This document shows positions 7,787 through 15,498 of a DNA stretch of 21,071 nt, piece after piece. The notes beneath the pieces are model-generated. The model had not been told where the DNA came from and ran no database searches. It was given only the letters and a program-made list of their open reading frames with translations. The stretch comes from Euryarchaeota archaeon UBA229 (GTDB lineage: Archaea; Thermoplasmatota; Poseidoniia; Poseidoniales; Poseidoniaceae), in the NCBI GenBank assembly GCA_002505355.1, contig DAUW01000116.1, positions 1 through 21,071 on the forward strand, given 5' to 3'. Every line of letters begins with the position of its first letter. Position 1 is the first letter of the stretch. The position numbers and the translations under genes are program-made.

Positions 7787-9076
7787 ATGAGTAAGGACTA
7801 CATTGCACGAGACCCGCGCACAGGCAAGCCACTTAGCGTCGGCAAGTCTCGAAGGAAAAAACAGTACATAGAGTCTCGAGAAGGACCATGGCTAGCAATA
7901 CAAGATGCAGATATCATACCACTTGCCAACGGCGATATCGCTGATTATAATGTCTCTTGGAGGTCAAAAACTTTCAATCTGCAAAGGGAAGACGGCATCA
8001 TCGGCCTCACTAGGTTGAAAGGTAATCGAGCGATTGCAGCTCACGAATCATTACTTAAGGGCTTAGAGGACGAAAAGCCATCGATTAGAGTGGCAGCTCT
8101 CAAGGCCCTTCCCGAAGTAGCTACCCAAAAATCAGATGAACTTTTTGACTGGCTTTCGGTCTTATTGGATGATGATGATTTAGCGGTAAGACAGGCCGCC
8201 AGTGAAGCACTTTCAATTTCGGCTCCCGTATTTCCCTCCGGTGTGGACATCATGATTCACAATGAATTGAGATCTTATGATGCTAATCGTAGTAAGCATG
8301 CGTTCAAGGGTTTAGAGCAGCTTTGTGAAGCGTGGCCAGAGGTGGCATGTGATCACATTGACGAACTATTCCTTGAGACTGATGCCAATTTACGACTTCG
8401 AGGAGCAAAGCTACTTGGAAAAGTGTTGTTAAAATCAGGACATATTGGCTGGGACTTAGTATCATGGGCTCTAAATGACGATAACGCTCCTGTCAGGCGG
8501 GCCGCCGCCAAAACCCTGCCAAAACTGGCTAAGGCTGATACGAGGATTGCCACAATCCTTTCTGAAAGAGCGCTGTCAGACAGTGACTCTCAAGTTAGAA
8601 TAAGCGCTGTAAAGGCCATACGGTCCCTAGACAAGGATAGCGGTAGGGCAAGAGAATTAATCTTGAAAGGTGCTTCTTCTAAGGATGTCGAGGTGCGTCG
8701 TGCGTGTATCGAAATGCTGCCGATTCTATACGGGGAGGATGTCCTGAGAGGTATTGCAATTGACCTACTAAAGACAGAGACAGATGACCGTCTGATCAAA
8801 TCACTTACCGATTTCGCTTCTGATGACTCACTAGAAGGCACCGAAGCCCAAAAGAACAGGTTCCTTGCTCCAGCTCCTGCCATACCCAAATTGGATCGGG
8901 AAGTCGCAGAGGCTGCGGGAAAGAGTGTTGGTCTAGAACCAATCAAGCCAAAAACTGTCGAAGATACCGCAAAATCCCAGGAAACTCAGCAACCTAAACA
9001 ACCGGCTAAAGTGACTGGTTTGTATCGCAGCGTTTCCCAAGATGATATGATGGGTTATCATGACGATGACTACTGA
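7787..9076 (+). CDS. HEAT-repeat scaffold protein
   Basis: A 429-residue soluble protein, probably a protein-interaction scaffold. The first 75 residues are basic ('GKSRRKKQYIESREG') and unrecognised. From about 80 to 355 there are tandem helical pairs of HEAT/PBS-lyase type with the usual 'D.....VR.AA..AL' signature: 'PSIRVAALKALPEV', 'LAVRQAASEALS', 'ANLRLRGAKLLGKV', 'APVRRAAAKTLPKL', 'SQVRISAVKAIRSL' and 'VEVRRACIEMLP'. The C-terminal 70 residues are Pro/Lys/Gln-rich and end in a Met/acidic tail ('DDMMGYHDDDY'). The frame is open far upstream (to 7313), but that part is antisense to DUF2240; the ATG at 7787 follows 'gggggtaat', a strong Shine-Dalgarno. No catalytic motif is visible. Partners are unknown; it leads the stretch that includes the DEAD helicase. 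Confidence 0.8.
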   Translation: MSKDYIARDPRTGKPLSVGKSRRKKQYIESREGPWLAIQDADIIPLANGDIADYNVSWRSKTFNLQREDGIIGLTRLKGNRAIAAHESLLKGLEDEKPSIRVAALKALPEVATQKSDELFDWLSVLLDDDDLAVRQAASEALSISAPVFPSGVDIMIHNELRSYDANRSKHAFKGLEQLCEAWPEVACDHIDELFLETDANLRLRGAKLLGKVLLKSGHIGWDLVSWALNDDNAPVRRAAAKTLPKLAKADTRIATILSERALSDSDSQVRISAVKAIRSLDKDSGRARELILKGASSKDVEVRRACIEMLPILYGEDVLRGIAIDLLKTETDDRLIKSLTDFASDDSLEGTEAQKNRFLAPAPAIPKLDREVAEAAGKSVGLEPIKPKTVEDTAKSQETQQPKQPAKVTGLYRSVSQDDMMGYHDDDY

Positions 9077-9117
9077 ATATGCCTAGTACAAGTCGGCATT
9101 GTTAAGAAGGGGCCGTT

Positions 9118-9127
9118 GTTGGCCAAC
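9118..9127. promoter_or_regulatory. Perfect 10-bp palindrome upstream of small helical gene
   Basis: 'gttggccaac' is a perfect inverted repeat ending 17 bases before the ATG at 9145, in a 68-base gap. It could be an operator or chance; nothing else in the gap decides. Confidence 0.3.
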
Positions 9128-9144
9128 CTGCTAAAGGTGTAGTT

Positions 9145-9360
9145 ATGAGTGATGCAGAATTCAACGACAAAGCCGAACAATTCGACAGACTTTGGGATGG
9201 AATTACTCCAAAAGGCGTAAACCGCACCAAGGCGTTGAAGTTTAGGCAATATATCCTTGAGCATGTTCGTCAAACTCGTCGAGCCCTAAATCGTGAGAAC
9301 GCCCGCAAGTATTGGATGGGTATCTTGCAACAGGAAATCGCTGAGCAAGATAATTTCTGA
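9145..9360 (+). CDS. Small helical protein of unknown function
   Basis: A 71-residue charged protein not recognised from any family. It looks entirely alpha-helical: an acidic N-terminal helix (DAEFNDKAEQFDRLWDGI), then a strongly basic, Arg-rich helical stretch (KALKFRQYILEHVRQTRRAL) and a final 'ARKYWMGILQQEIAEQ' helix. There is no Cys and no membrane segment. The start is supported by 'aaaggtg' (9133-9139), spaced 5 bases from the ATG. It lies between the HEAT-repeat gene (68 bases upstream) and the DEAD helicase (61 bases downstream), all on the plus strand. The basic helices suggest contact with nucleic acid, but this is inference. Confidence 0.7.
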   Translation: MSDAEFNDKAEQFDRLWDGITPKGVNRTKALKFRQYILEHVRQTRRALNRENARKYWMGILQQEIAEQDNF

Positions 9361-9370
9361 AACTATGAGG

Positions 9371-9391
9371 GGTCGCCGCCGCCCGGTGACC
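9371..9391 (+). ncRNA. GC-rich stem-loop before the DEAD-box helicase
   Basis: Bases 9371-9377 pair with 9385-9391 as a 7-bp stem (six Watson-Crick pairs plus one G-U) closing a 7-base C/G-rich loop. It stands out against AT-leaning surroundings and ends 30 bases before the helicase ATG. No T-run follows, so a leader structure seems likelier than a terminator. The structure is derived by hand, not by a folding program. Confidence 0.35.
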
Positions 9392-9421
9392 TATTTGACC
9401 AACCAGGCGGGGTGAGAAAAG

Positions 9422-10837
9422 ATGTTCACAAACCAGCGATTCGATAACTGGAACCTAAAACCAACGACCCTATCCGGACTGCAGAGTCTAGGATGGGAAC
9501 ATGCAACACAAGTGCAAAAAGATACAGTCCCCATCGCACTAACCGGTAAAGACGTCATCGGACAAGCCAGGACAGGTTCTGGGAAGACTGGGGCATTTGG
9601 CATTCCTATAATCGAAGCCTGTCAGCCGGTGGGCAAACTACAAGCATTAGTGTTAACCCCAACAAGGGAACTGGCAAATCAAGTCTCGGAGGAAATGGTT
9701 GCAGTGAAAGGAGATTCCCCCATAACTATTGCAACAGTCTACGGCGGTACAGATCTCGAAAAGCAAGCGCGAAAACTCAGCGATGGCGTTGATATAATCG
9801 TTGGAACACCGGGCAGAGTCATGGATATGACGAAACGCAAATTCATCGATTTGTCAAGCCCGAGCATTTTTTGCTTGGATGAGGCTGACAGAATGTTGGA
9901 TATGGGATTCTTTCCAGATATCATGTGGGTTATCGAGAGAATGTCAAATCGAAGACAAACTCTACTATTTTCAGCAACGTTTCCTCAAGAGATACTCGAT
10001 GCGGCCTATGAATTCATGGACGACCCAGAATTTGTCCTAACCAACTCTGAAGAGCTCGATATCCCACCCATTGAGATGTACAGTATTAACGTTGGTCGGG
10101 CTAATAAACTCTGGGCATTATCGAGAATTTTAGCCAATACCACTGATGATGATCAAGCAATTGTATTTTGTAATACAAAGAGGATGGTTGACTTATCAGT
10201 GCAGAAATTATCCAGGGCTGGTTTAGAGGTTAGTGGCCTGCATGGGGATTTATCCCAGAATCAGCGAGAAAAAATATTACAGTCATTCAAGGACGGCGGT
10301 GTTAAGTCGATAATTGCGACAGATGTCGCTGCTAGAGGTATCGATGTCGATGGTATAACCTATGTTGTGAACTATGATGTACCAGATGATATGGACAGCT
10401 TCATTCATCGGGTTGGCAGGACGGGAAGGATTGGAAGAGAAGGGCAGGCATGGAGTCTGGTTTCAAAAAGTGATTCAGGCCAGCTAGCGAGAATTGTTGC
10501 AACATATGGATTGAACATCTTGCAGGTAGAAGTACCAGAACTTCCTACTGGTGAGGGGAAGGACTTAATTTCGTACAAGGACGATTTCATGGAATCTGCC
10601 GACGTATTTGGTTTCGTGCCGCTAACCCTTACCTATCCAAGCGGCTTGAAAATTTCCAGTCGTTCAATTTCTAAGTGGCTGGCTAAGAAAATGAGCTGTG
10701 ACGAAATGGCAATTGGACAAGTAACTTTGTTAGACGATAGCGCCACTGTTAACATACACTCATCGAAAGTATCGCTGGCACTAAAGGCCTTTGAAAAGTA
10801 TGAGTTTGGTGGGCAAAAAATAACTGCAGCGGTTTAG
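9422..10837 (+). CDS. DEAD-box ATP-dependent RNA helicase
   Basis: A 471-residue RNA helicase for RNA remodelling, with all core motifs: Q-motif 'GWEHATQVQ' (about 24-33), Walker A 'ARTGSGKT' (49-56), 'PTRELANQ' (about 80), 'TPGR', DEAD (153-156), 'SAT' (184-186), 'ATDVAARGID', and 'HRVGRTGRIGR' (from 329). The C-terminal 70 residues (from about 'DVFGFVPLTL') form a compact domain placed like the DbpA/CsdA RNA-binding domain (an RRM-like fold), which would target it to structured RNA such as rRNA; that assignment is tentative. 'ggtgag' at 9411-9416 sets the start. Roles in ribosome assembly or cold adaptation are the usual ones for such proteins. Its TAG stop directly abuts the stop of the convergent archaeosortase gene. 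Confidence 0.95.
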   Translation: MFTNQRFDNWNLKPTTLSGLQSLGWEHATQVQKDTVPIALTGKDVIGQARTGSGKTGAFGIPIIEACQPVGKLQALVLTPTRELANQVSEEMVAVKGDSPITIATVYGGTDLEKQARKLSDGVDIIVGTPGRVMDMTKRKFIDLSSPSIFCLDEADRMLDMGFFPDIMWVIERMSNRRQTLLFSATFPQEILDAAYEFMDDPEFVLTNSEELDIPPIEMYSINVGRANKLWALSRILANTTDDDQAIVFCNTKRMVDLSVQKLSRAGLEVSGLHGDLSQNQREKILQSFKDGGVKSIIATDVAARGIDVDGITYVVNYDVPDDMDSFIHRVGRTGRIGREGQAWSLVSKSDSGQLARIVATYGLNILQVEVPELPTGEGKDLISYKDDFMESADVFGFVPLTLTYPSGLKISSRSISKWLAKKMSCDEMAIGQVTLLDDSATVNIHSSKVSLALKAFEKYEFGGQKITAAV

Positions 10838-11800
10838 TTATTCAGACTCACTCGACATATTTGCCAAAACTTCAACTCGATCTATCTTGAAGGTCACTGC
10901 GGCCGCGACCAGCAGACCTATTCCTGCTAGAGACCACGCAGTTGAAATTGCGTTATCCCATGTGTTTTGCGCTGCCATGCACTGATTCGTGGCTATGCTG
11001 GAGTATGAACAAAATTCAAGAGTATCTTTGGCCTGCATTGCCTCAGTATTCGACGTAACAGAATATGCTGAGGAGACGAGCATGAGTATCACCAAAGAGA
11101 GAATCACAAAATGAATTGCATTCCACGATTTTCTTATTGATAGTTTGTACTTTTCTTGATTATGTGCGGAACTAAGTGCTCTTGCAGGTCCACCAATTTT
11201 CCAAAACCAAACCAACCACATCAGCACTAATACTAACAGAAAGCCCCAGTTGTAAATTGCTTCATGATATTGCCACACTGGATTAAGACAACTGGGGTTA
11301 TTTGGGTCAATCGAGCATGACTCGACCGCAATTGGATAAAACGCTAACAACCTAACGATGTTTAACACATATACAATACCACACATAACGGCAATTGAAC
11401 GTAGTTTGAGTCGCTGAGATACACCGTCTGTCATGACAATTAGAGTTGAGATAAATAACATTTCATGCACGCCTGCACACTCATCTGATACATAGAGTGC
11501 CATTGTGTTCAAAGCCCCGGGAAAGTGTTCATTTTGCAAATTAATTTGAGTCATCCACCCGTTATTTGTGGTTAGTGTTGCGGTGCCTTCACCATAAATT
11601 AGGTTGGTTAATCCATGCCAAATCCATGCCTCACTGATTTGAATCGGCACTAATGTATTAGATGGTTGGGTGATAAACCAATATATGGCCTCGACAAATA
11701 GTAGCGCTAAGGGTATCTTGAGGTAGGATTTCGATAGTTGAAATACCTCACCCCATGTCATGTCGTCAGATTTACTGATACTCCTTGACGACGAGGTCAT
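10838..11800 (-). CDS. Exosortase/archaeosortase family transpeptidase
   Basis: A polytopic membrane cysteine protease/transpeptidase of the archaeosortase type, expected to cut a C-terminal tripartite signal of secreted proteins and attach them to a lipid. The family's Cys-Arg-His triad is visible: C108 in 'DECAGVHEML', R150 in 'VLNIVRLL' and H179 in 'WQYHEAIYNWGF'. TM segments lie at about 28-45, 113-125, 136-155, 185-200, 228-246 and 288-303. At 320 residues it is long for the family: beyond the core it has two extra TMs flanking an outer loop with two cysteines (C264, C274). The subtype cannot be set from sequence alone. The ATG at 11800 lies behind a clear TATA box. No known sorting-signal protein is adjacent. 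Confidence 0.88.
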   Translation of the reverse strand: MTSSSRSISKSDDMTWGEVFQLSKSYLKIPLALLFVEAIYWFITQPSNTLVPIQISEAWIWHGLTNLIYGEGTATLTTNNGWMTQINLQNEHFPGALNTMALYVSDECAGVHEMLFISTLIVMTDGVSQRLKLRSIAVMCGIVYVLNIVRLLAFYPIAVESCSIDPNNPSCLNPVWQYHEAIYNWGFLLVLVLMWLVWFWKIGGPARALSSAHNQEKYKLSIRKSWNAIHFVILSLVILMLVSSAYSVTSNTEAMQAKDTLEFCSYSSIATNQCMAAQNTWDNAISTAWSLAGIGLLVAAAVTFKIDRVEVLANMSSESE

Positions 11801-11838
11801 AGTAGCCCGTATGGGTTGTCACACATGAATCTGCGGTA

Positions 11839-11848
11839 TTATTTATAG
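11839..11848 (-). promoter_or_regulatory. TATA box of the archaeosortase gene
   Basis: The minus strand reads 'tataaataat', a near-consensus archaeal TATA box 39-48 bases before the ATG at 11800, implying a leader of roughly 15 bases. Confidence 0.55.
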
Positions 11849-11868
11849 AGCCCTAATCGGATTGTTTG

Positions 11869-11874
11869 TATATT
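11869..11874 (+). promoter_or_regulatory. TATA-like element of tusA–ribA
   Basis: 'tatatt' lies 29-34 bases before the ATG at 11903, as expected for a leaderless or nearly leaderless transcript; no Shine-Dalgarno sequence precedes that ATG. Confidence 0.4.
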
Positions 11875-11902
11875 CCTACCATGTCAGCCCAACGTAACGA
11901 CT

Positions 11903-12151
11903 ATGCCAAACCATACTTCGCAAAGTAAAGTCACTCACTTTCTCGATGTTTTGGGGTTCTATTGCCCTGTACCCTTGTATGAAACAAAGAAGGCTCTGGA
12001 ATTATTATCAGCCGGAGACATTATGGGTGTGCGAGCCGATGACCCAGAAACATTACATGACATTCCGATGTATATTGATAGGTCCAATCATGTTCTGCTC
12101 GATGTTGTCGATGATCGTGGCGAATTCTGTTTTATTATTGAGGTGAATTAA
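11903..12151 (+). CDS. TusA/SirA-like sulfur-carrier family protein
   Basis: An 82-residue protein of the TusA (SirA-like) family, small sulfur-transfer proteins used in tRNA thiolation, molybdopterin synthesis and related paths. The signature 'LDVLGFYCPVPLYETKKAL' contains the CPxP motif, with the sulfur-carrying Cys at residue 21. The rest follows the beta-alpha-beta fold: 'LSAGDIMGVRADDPETLHDIP' and a final strand 'FCFIIEV'. The length is normal. Its TAA stop shares its last A with the ATG of ribA (TAATG), so the two are translated together. The sulfur partner is not in the window; a link to riboflavin synthesis is not known to me. Confidence 0.85.
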   Translation: MPNHTSQSKVTHFLDVLGFYCPVPLYETKKALELLSAGDIMGVRADDPETLHDIPMYIDRSNHVLLDVVDDRGEFCFIIEVN

Positions 12152-12783
12152 TGACGGATGTAAAAGAGATAACTAATGACTTTTCAAATGTGCCAAGTAC
12201 TGCTAGACTGCCAACAACCTTTGGTGAGTTCGTAATCCGGGTATTTCACGAAGAGTCTACAGGCTTTGATCACGTTGCGTTGACATTAGGAGATATGCAA
12301 GGGCCCGATCCAGTATTGATTCGGGTACATTCTGAATGCTTGACCGGTGATGCGTTTGGTAGTTTGAGATGCGATTGTGGGCCTCAACTACATGCTGCTT
12401 TGGAAGCAATAAAACACAAGGGATGGGGTTGTTTGCTCTATCTAAGACAGGAAGGTCGAGGTATTGGTTTGCATGCTAAAATACAAGCATACAATCTACA
12501 AGATCAAGGTGCGGATACTTTGGACGCAAATCTGATGTTAGGTTATCCTGGTGACGCTCGTGATTATCAAATAGCTGCAAACATGCTGCAATCGCTCGGT
12601 ATAGATATGGTAACTTTGCTAACGAATAATCCGAATAAAATCGAGCAATTGAGGTCTTATGGCATAGATGTTGTCAATCGCGAACCATTGATTGTTGGTG
12701 TGGGGGAATCTAACCGCGCTTATCTTGAAACAAAGGCGGATAGAATGGGTCACTCCATCGACAAAACTGCGCTTGACGAATAA
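12151..12783 (+). CDS. ribA: GTP cyclohydrolase II
   Basis: Catalyses the first step of riboflavin synthesis, opening GTP to the 2,5-diamino-pyrimidine product with release of formate and pyrophosphate. The zinc site C-x10-C-x-C is seen as C63, C74, C76 in 'ECLTGDAFGSLRCDCG'. The GTP-binding/catalytic 'RQEGRGIGL' (99-107) and 'DxRDYQIAANMLQSLG', then 'LLTNNPNKIEQL', follow in the family order. The length (210) is that of the stand-alone enzyme; no DHBP synthase domain is fused. Most archaea use the unrelated type III enzyme (ArfA), so this bacterial-type enzyme suggests old transfer. It is coupled to the TusA-like gene by a one-base overlap. Its stop codon ends one base before the 3' CCA of tRNA-His on the opposite strand. 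Confidence 0.93.
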   Translation: MTDVKEITNDFSNVPSTARLPTTFGEFVIRVFHEESTGFDHVALTLGDMQGPDPVLIRVHSECLTGDAFGSLRCDCGPQLHAALEAIKHKGWGCLLYLRQEGRGIGLHAKIQAYNLQDQGADTLDANLMLGYPGDARDYQIAANMLQSLGIDMVTLLTNNPNKIEQLRSYGIDVVNREPLIVGVGESNRAYLETKADRMGHSIDKTALDE

Positions 12784-12859
12784 TGGGGCCGTGGCCGGGA
12801 ATTGAACCCGGGCTGGGGGAACCACAATCCCCCGTGCTAACCCCTACACCACCACAGCC
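12784..12859 (-). tRNA. tRNA-His (anticodon GTG)
   Basis: A full cloverleaf can be drawn by hand. Acceptor 'GCTGTGG' pairs with 'CCACGGC'; the D-stem is 'GTGT'/'GCAC'; the anticodon stem 'GGGGA'/'TCCCC' holds the loop 'TTGTGGT' with anticodon GTG; the variable loop is 'CAGC'; the T-stem 'CCGGG'/'CCCGG' holds 'TTCAATT'. The histidine-specific extra G-1 is encoded (12859) and faces C73 (12787), the identity pair read by HisRS. The 3' CCA is also encoded (12784-12786). No intron is present. The gene converges on ribA with no gap between the ribA stop and the CCA. Confidence 0.96.
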
Positions 12860-12986
12860 ATCTAGGGTAGTTGCTCGTAAGTAGAGTGGTATTTCAATAA
12901 TCCGATTAATATTAGAGAGTTGGAAACACTCCCAATATTACAACAATTAACCCTATTTCTTTAGTACACCATCTCTAGCACAGTCT

Positions 12987-15362
12987 ATGGCACGCCTGTC
13001 AAACAGAGTACAAGTACTGGCAATACTGGTAATACTACTATGTTCAACAATTGGAAATGGCGGGGCAAGAAGCGTTCACTCGACAGGTGATGTAGACCTT
13101 TTCCCACAGGGTGAAATAAATTCGGCAGATTCGTGGTATCTTGATGACAAAATCACTTTCACCCAAGAAAGTGCTGATTACACTAATTCGATGGTTGCGG
13201 ACAATAGAATTACCTTCGAGCATGCACGGCCGGCAAATCACCAAGTTGTTGAATTATGGTCACAATCCTCACCTTCAGATTCATTATATGTCAACGGAGC
13301 TCCTGACTCAAGTTATGCATATACCAAAGGTCCTGTCATAGAGGTGAGTGACTTTTCTGCTGACCAGTATGACCAACTTGTGATAGTAAGTGTTAGTATT
13401 GTTGTAGCTTTTCACATTCCGGGACCATTGCTGCAAGATCAAGTCAGATTTACAATGAATAATTTAGGTCAATACAGTGAACTGGTCACGTATGTTAATA
13501 CACAAACCGCCATTGACTACATGAACGGAACAATTTGGTCAAAAGACATCACTGATGAGTCGGAATGGTCATGGAGTGAGTTAGAGAGCTTAGTGGTCAC
13601 GATGGATTATGTCTCACTGGGCAACACTGATGACACACAGTTGGATGTAGACGCTGTCGGTTTATCAGTCATGGTTGAGTACCCATGGTATGGTACAGAA
13701 TGGGCTTCAGTAGAGTCAACATCATCTGGTATGGAAATGCCAATTAAGGATGTAATCTTCAGTGATGGAACATTCAATAATTTACAGATATCATCCTGTG
13801 GCCTCAGTCCGGTAACAGAGGGAGTTGAAGGGAGTTGGATTAGCGAGATTTTAACTGCTGAACCCGGTCAATATTTTGGTCGAATTCACTATCTGGCTGA
13901 TTCAACTGCAACCTACTCAATCGAGATATCAACCTCCCAAGATGGATTGGTGTTTACCGATTTCATCCAAGCGGCCAGCAACGAATTGGTCGACAGCCAA
14001 TTTATCCAAATAAAGGTGACAACTGCTGACAGTTGCATTAACAAAATTAGTCTAGATTTCAACGATCCAAGTTTGATAATCGATGGCCGAGTTTATGGCA
14101 CCCTAGACGGATTAGCCACTCAATATTCACGGTGGAAAGTATTCGTAAATGGGGAAGAGGCAACATATCAACCAATTGAGGTGTTGGGTGAGTTTAACTT
14201 GATTATTCCAATCGGGCAATACATGACGAGTGGAATTAGTGATCTAAGCATAAGGGTACAATCATGGTTTAATTGGGACTCTACAGGCGCCGCCAGCAAT
14301 ACACTGCTCGAAATAACGTCTTTCCAAGTCAGCGGCGGCTTTTATGTCGAATGGGATGAAGATCCTGTTTGCCAAACCATCGGCCCACAATATTTTATTG
14401 AGGATGGTGCGGGTATATTGATTCCATTTTTGGATCGTTGTGTTGACGACAGAACGCCTGCTGAGAATCTTGCAGTAACTTTCTCAATTACGCAGGAGTC
14501 GTTAATCGATGCAAGTCTTGACCAAGATGATATCAAGTTGGTAGTGTTGCCAGATCAGCACGGCACAACTACTGTCAGAGTTGATGTTACTGATGAGGCT
14601 GGTAACATCTGGTCTGAAACATTTATTGTTTACGTTGAAGAGATCGATGATGAACCAATAATCAATGAGTTCCCTTCAATAATACCCGTCGAATCTGAAA
14701 CCTCTACCAGCATACCATTTTCGTATTATGATATCGACTCTACTGGAATTACAGTAACAGCGGATAAATCCTGGGCGGTAGTTGATCTGTCTACTTCGAC
14801 AATTATTGTGACCCCCCCTACTACTTCGTCAACCACCCCGGTTGTGATAAGTGTCTGTGATCAGACCACTTGTGTCAATCAAACTCTCCTGCTGGAAGTG
14901 CTATCACTTGCTGAATTGTCTATTGAAGAAATTATAGTTGATTCAGTAGATGTTCGAGAGGGCGATGTTGTTCCAGTCCGCGTTTATGTTCGTAATTCAG
15001 GAAATAGTGAGGCCGCACTTATATCTATTCGCTGCCAGTCAGAATCAACTTTAATTGCGATAAAATCCATACCAATGCTACAATCAGGTGAATTAGGAGT
15101 TGTTACTTGTGACTGGAGGCAGACAGAATCAGGAAGTCAATCAATGTCTGTAGAATTAGACCGAGTAAATCAGATTATTGAAAGCGATGAGACAAACAAT
15201 ATCGCCACGGTAACAATAAGCGTGAGTGAGCCGTTGAATCAAGACACATCATCTGATGCTATTATCTCCACATCGACTTTGTGGGTTTTCACAATTATCG
15301 TTGTCGCCCTAATTATTGTGTTATTTACCTCATTCGCACCTAAGAAAATAAAGAAACTCTAA
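12987..15362 (+). CDS. Large secreted surface protein with CARDB domain and C-terminal anchor
   Basis: A 791-residue predicted cell-surface protein. A signal peptide (residues 1-27, 'VLAILVILLC') is followed by beta-rich regions of unknown type. Around 455-555 lies a cadherin/Ig-like unit ('GTTTVRVDVTDEAGNIW', ending 'YVEEIDDEP'), then a second similar unit to about 640. Residues about 643-745 form a CARDB-type domain, shown by 'VYVRNSGNSEA' and the terminal 'IIESDETNNIATVTI'. A single TM (about 764-782) and the basic tail 'PKKIKKL' anchor it. TM plus basic tail resembles a sorting signal, but no PGF-like motif precedes the TM, so it may simply stay in the membrane. A weak AT-rich element near 12952 could be its promoter. 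The ligand is unknown; adhesion or matrix binding is inferred. Confidence 0.85.
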   Translation: MARLSNRVQVLAILVILLCSTIGNGGARSVHSTGDVDLFPQGEINSADSWYLDDKITFTQESADYTNSMVADNRITFEHARPANHQVVELWSQSSPSDSLYVNGAPDSSYAYTKGPVIEVSDFSADQYDQLVIVSVSIVVAFHIPGPLLQDQVRFTMNNLGQYSELVTYVNTQTAIDYMNGTIWSKDITDESEWSWSELESLVVTMDYVSLGNTDDTQLDVDAVGLSVMVEYPWYGTEWASVESTSSGMEMPIKDVIFSDGTFNNLQISSCGLSPVTEGVEGSWISEILTAEPGQYFGRIHYLADSTATYSIEISTSQDGLVFTDFIQAASNELVDSQFIQIKVTTADSCINKISLDFNDPSLIIDGRVYGTLDGLATQYSRWKVFVNGEEATYQPIEVLGEFNLIIPIGQYMTSGISDLSIRVQSWFNWDSTGAASNTLLEITSFQVSGGFYVEWDEDPVCQTIGPQYFIEDGAGILIPFLDRCVDDRTPAENLAVTFSITQESLIDASLDQDDIKLVVLPDQHGTTTVRVDVTDEAGNIWSETFIVYVEEIDDEPIINEFPSIIPVESETSTSIPFSYYDIDSTGITVTADKSWAVVDLSTSTIIVTPPTTSSTTPVVISVCDQTTCVNQTLLLEVLSLAELSIEEIIVDSVDVREGDVVPVRVYVRNSGNSEAALISIRCQSESTLIAIKSIPMLQSGELGVVTCDWRQTESGSQSMSVELDRVNQIIESDETNNIATVTISVSEPLNQDTSSDAIISTSTLWVFTIIVVALIIVLFTSFAPKKIKKL

Positions 15363-15408
15363 CTACTCTATATCAATTATCGGGTGTCGGATAATGTCAA
15401 TACGGCCC

Positions 15409-15416
15409 TATAATTT
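15409..15416 (+). promoter_or_regulatory. TATA-like element in the 210-base gap
   Basis: 'tataattt' lies about 85 bases upstream of a 21-codon ORF and just before an inverted repeat. If used, transcription would begin near 15440. It is not needed by either flanking large gene, both of which end into the gap. Confidence 0.3.
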
Positions 15417-15425
15417 GATAAGTAA

Positions 15426-15443
15426 AACTTCAAACCCGAAGTT
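15426..15443 (+). repeat. Inverted repeat (6-bp stem, 6-base loop)
   Basis: 'aacttc' and 'gaagtt' are perfect inverted copies around 'aaaccc'. The location downstream of the CARDB gene could make it a processing or termination structure, or an element of a small RNA. Hand-derived and short. Confidence 0.3.
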
Positions 15444-15498
15444 ACTTTGAGACTGTGGGGGTCGTTCAACTTAGGTTGACAAAGTGGGATGTGGGAAC

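Noticed and set aside
9079..9099. 'atgcc'/'ggcat' stem after the HEAT gene as a terminator
   Set aside because: Only 5 bp with an 11-base loop and no T-run.
12908..12939. Inverted 'aatatt' and 'ttgg'/'ccaa' between tRNA-His and the CARDB gene
   Set aside because: The pairing needs a 6-base insertion on one side and most of it is a self-complementary AT word; it could easily be chance.
15240..15362. C-terminus of the CARDB protein as an archaeosortase signal
   Set aside because: TM plus basic tail is present, but no PGF, PEF or VPxxxP-like motif precedes the TM. It remains only a candidate for a novel signal.
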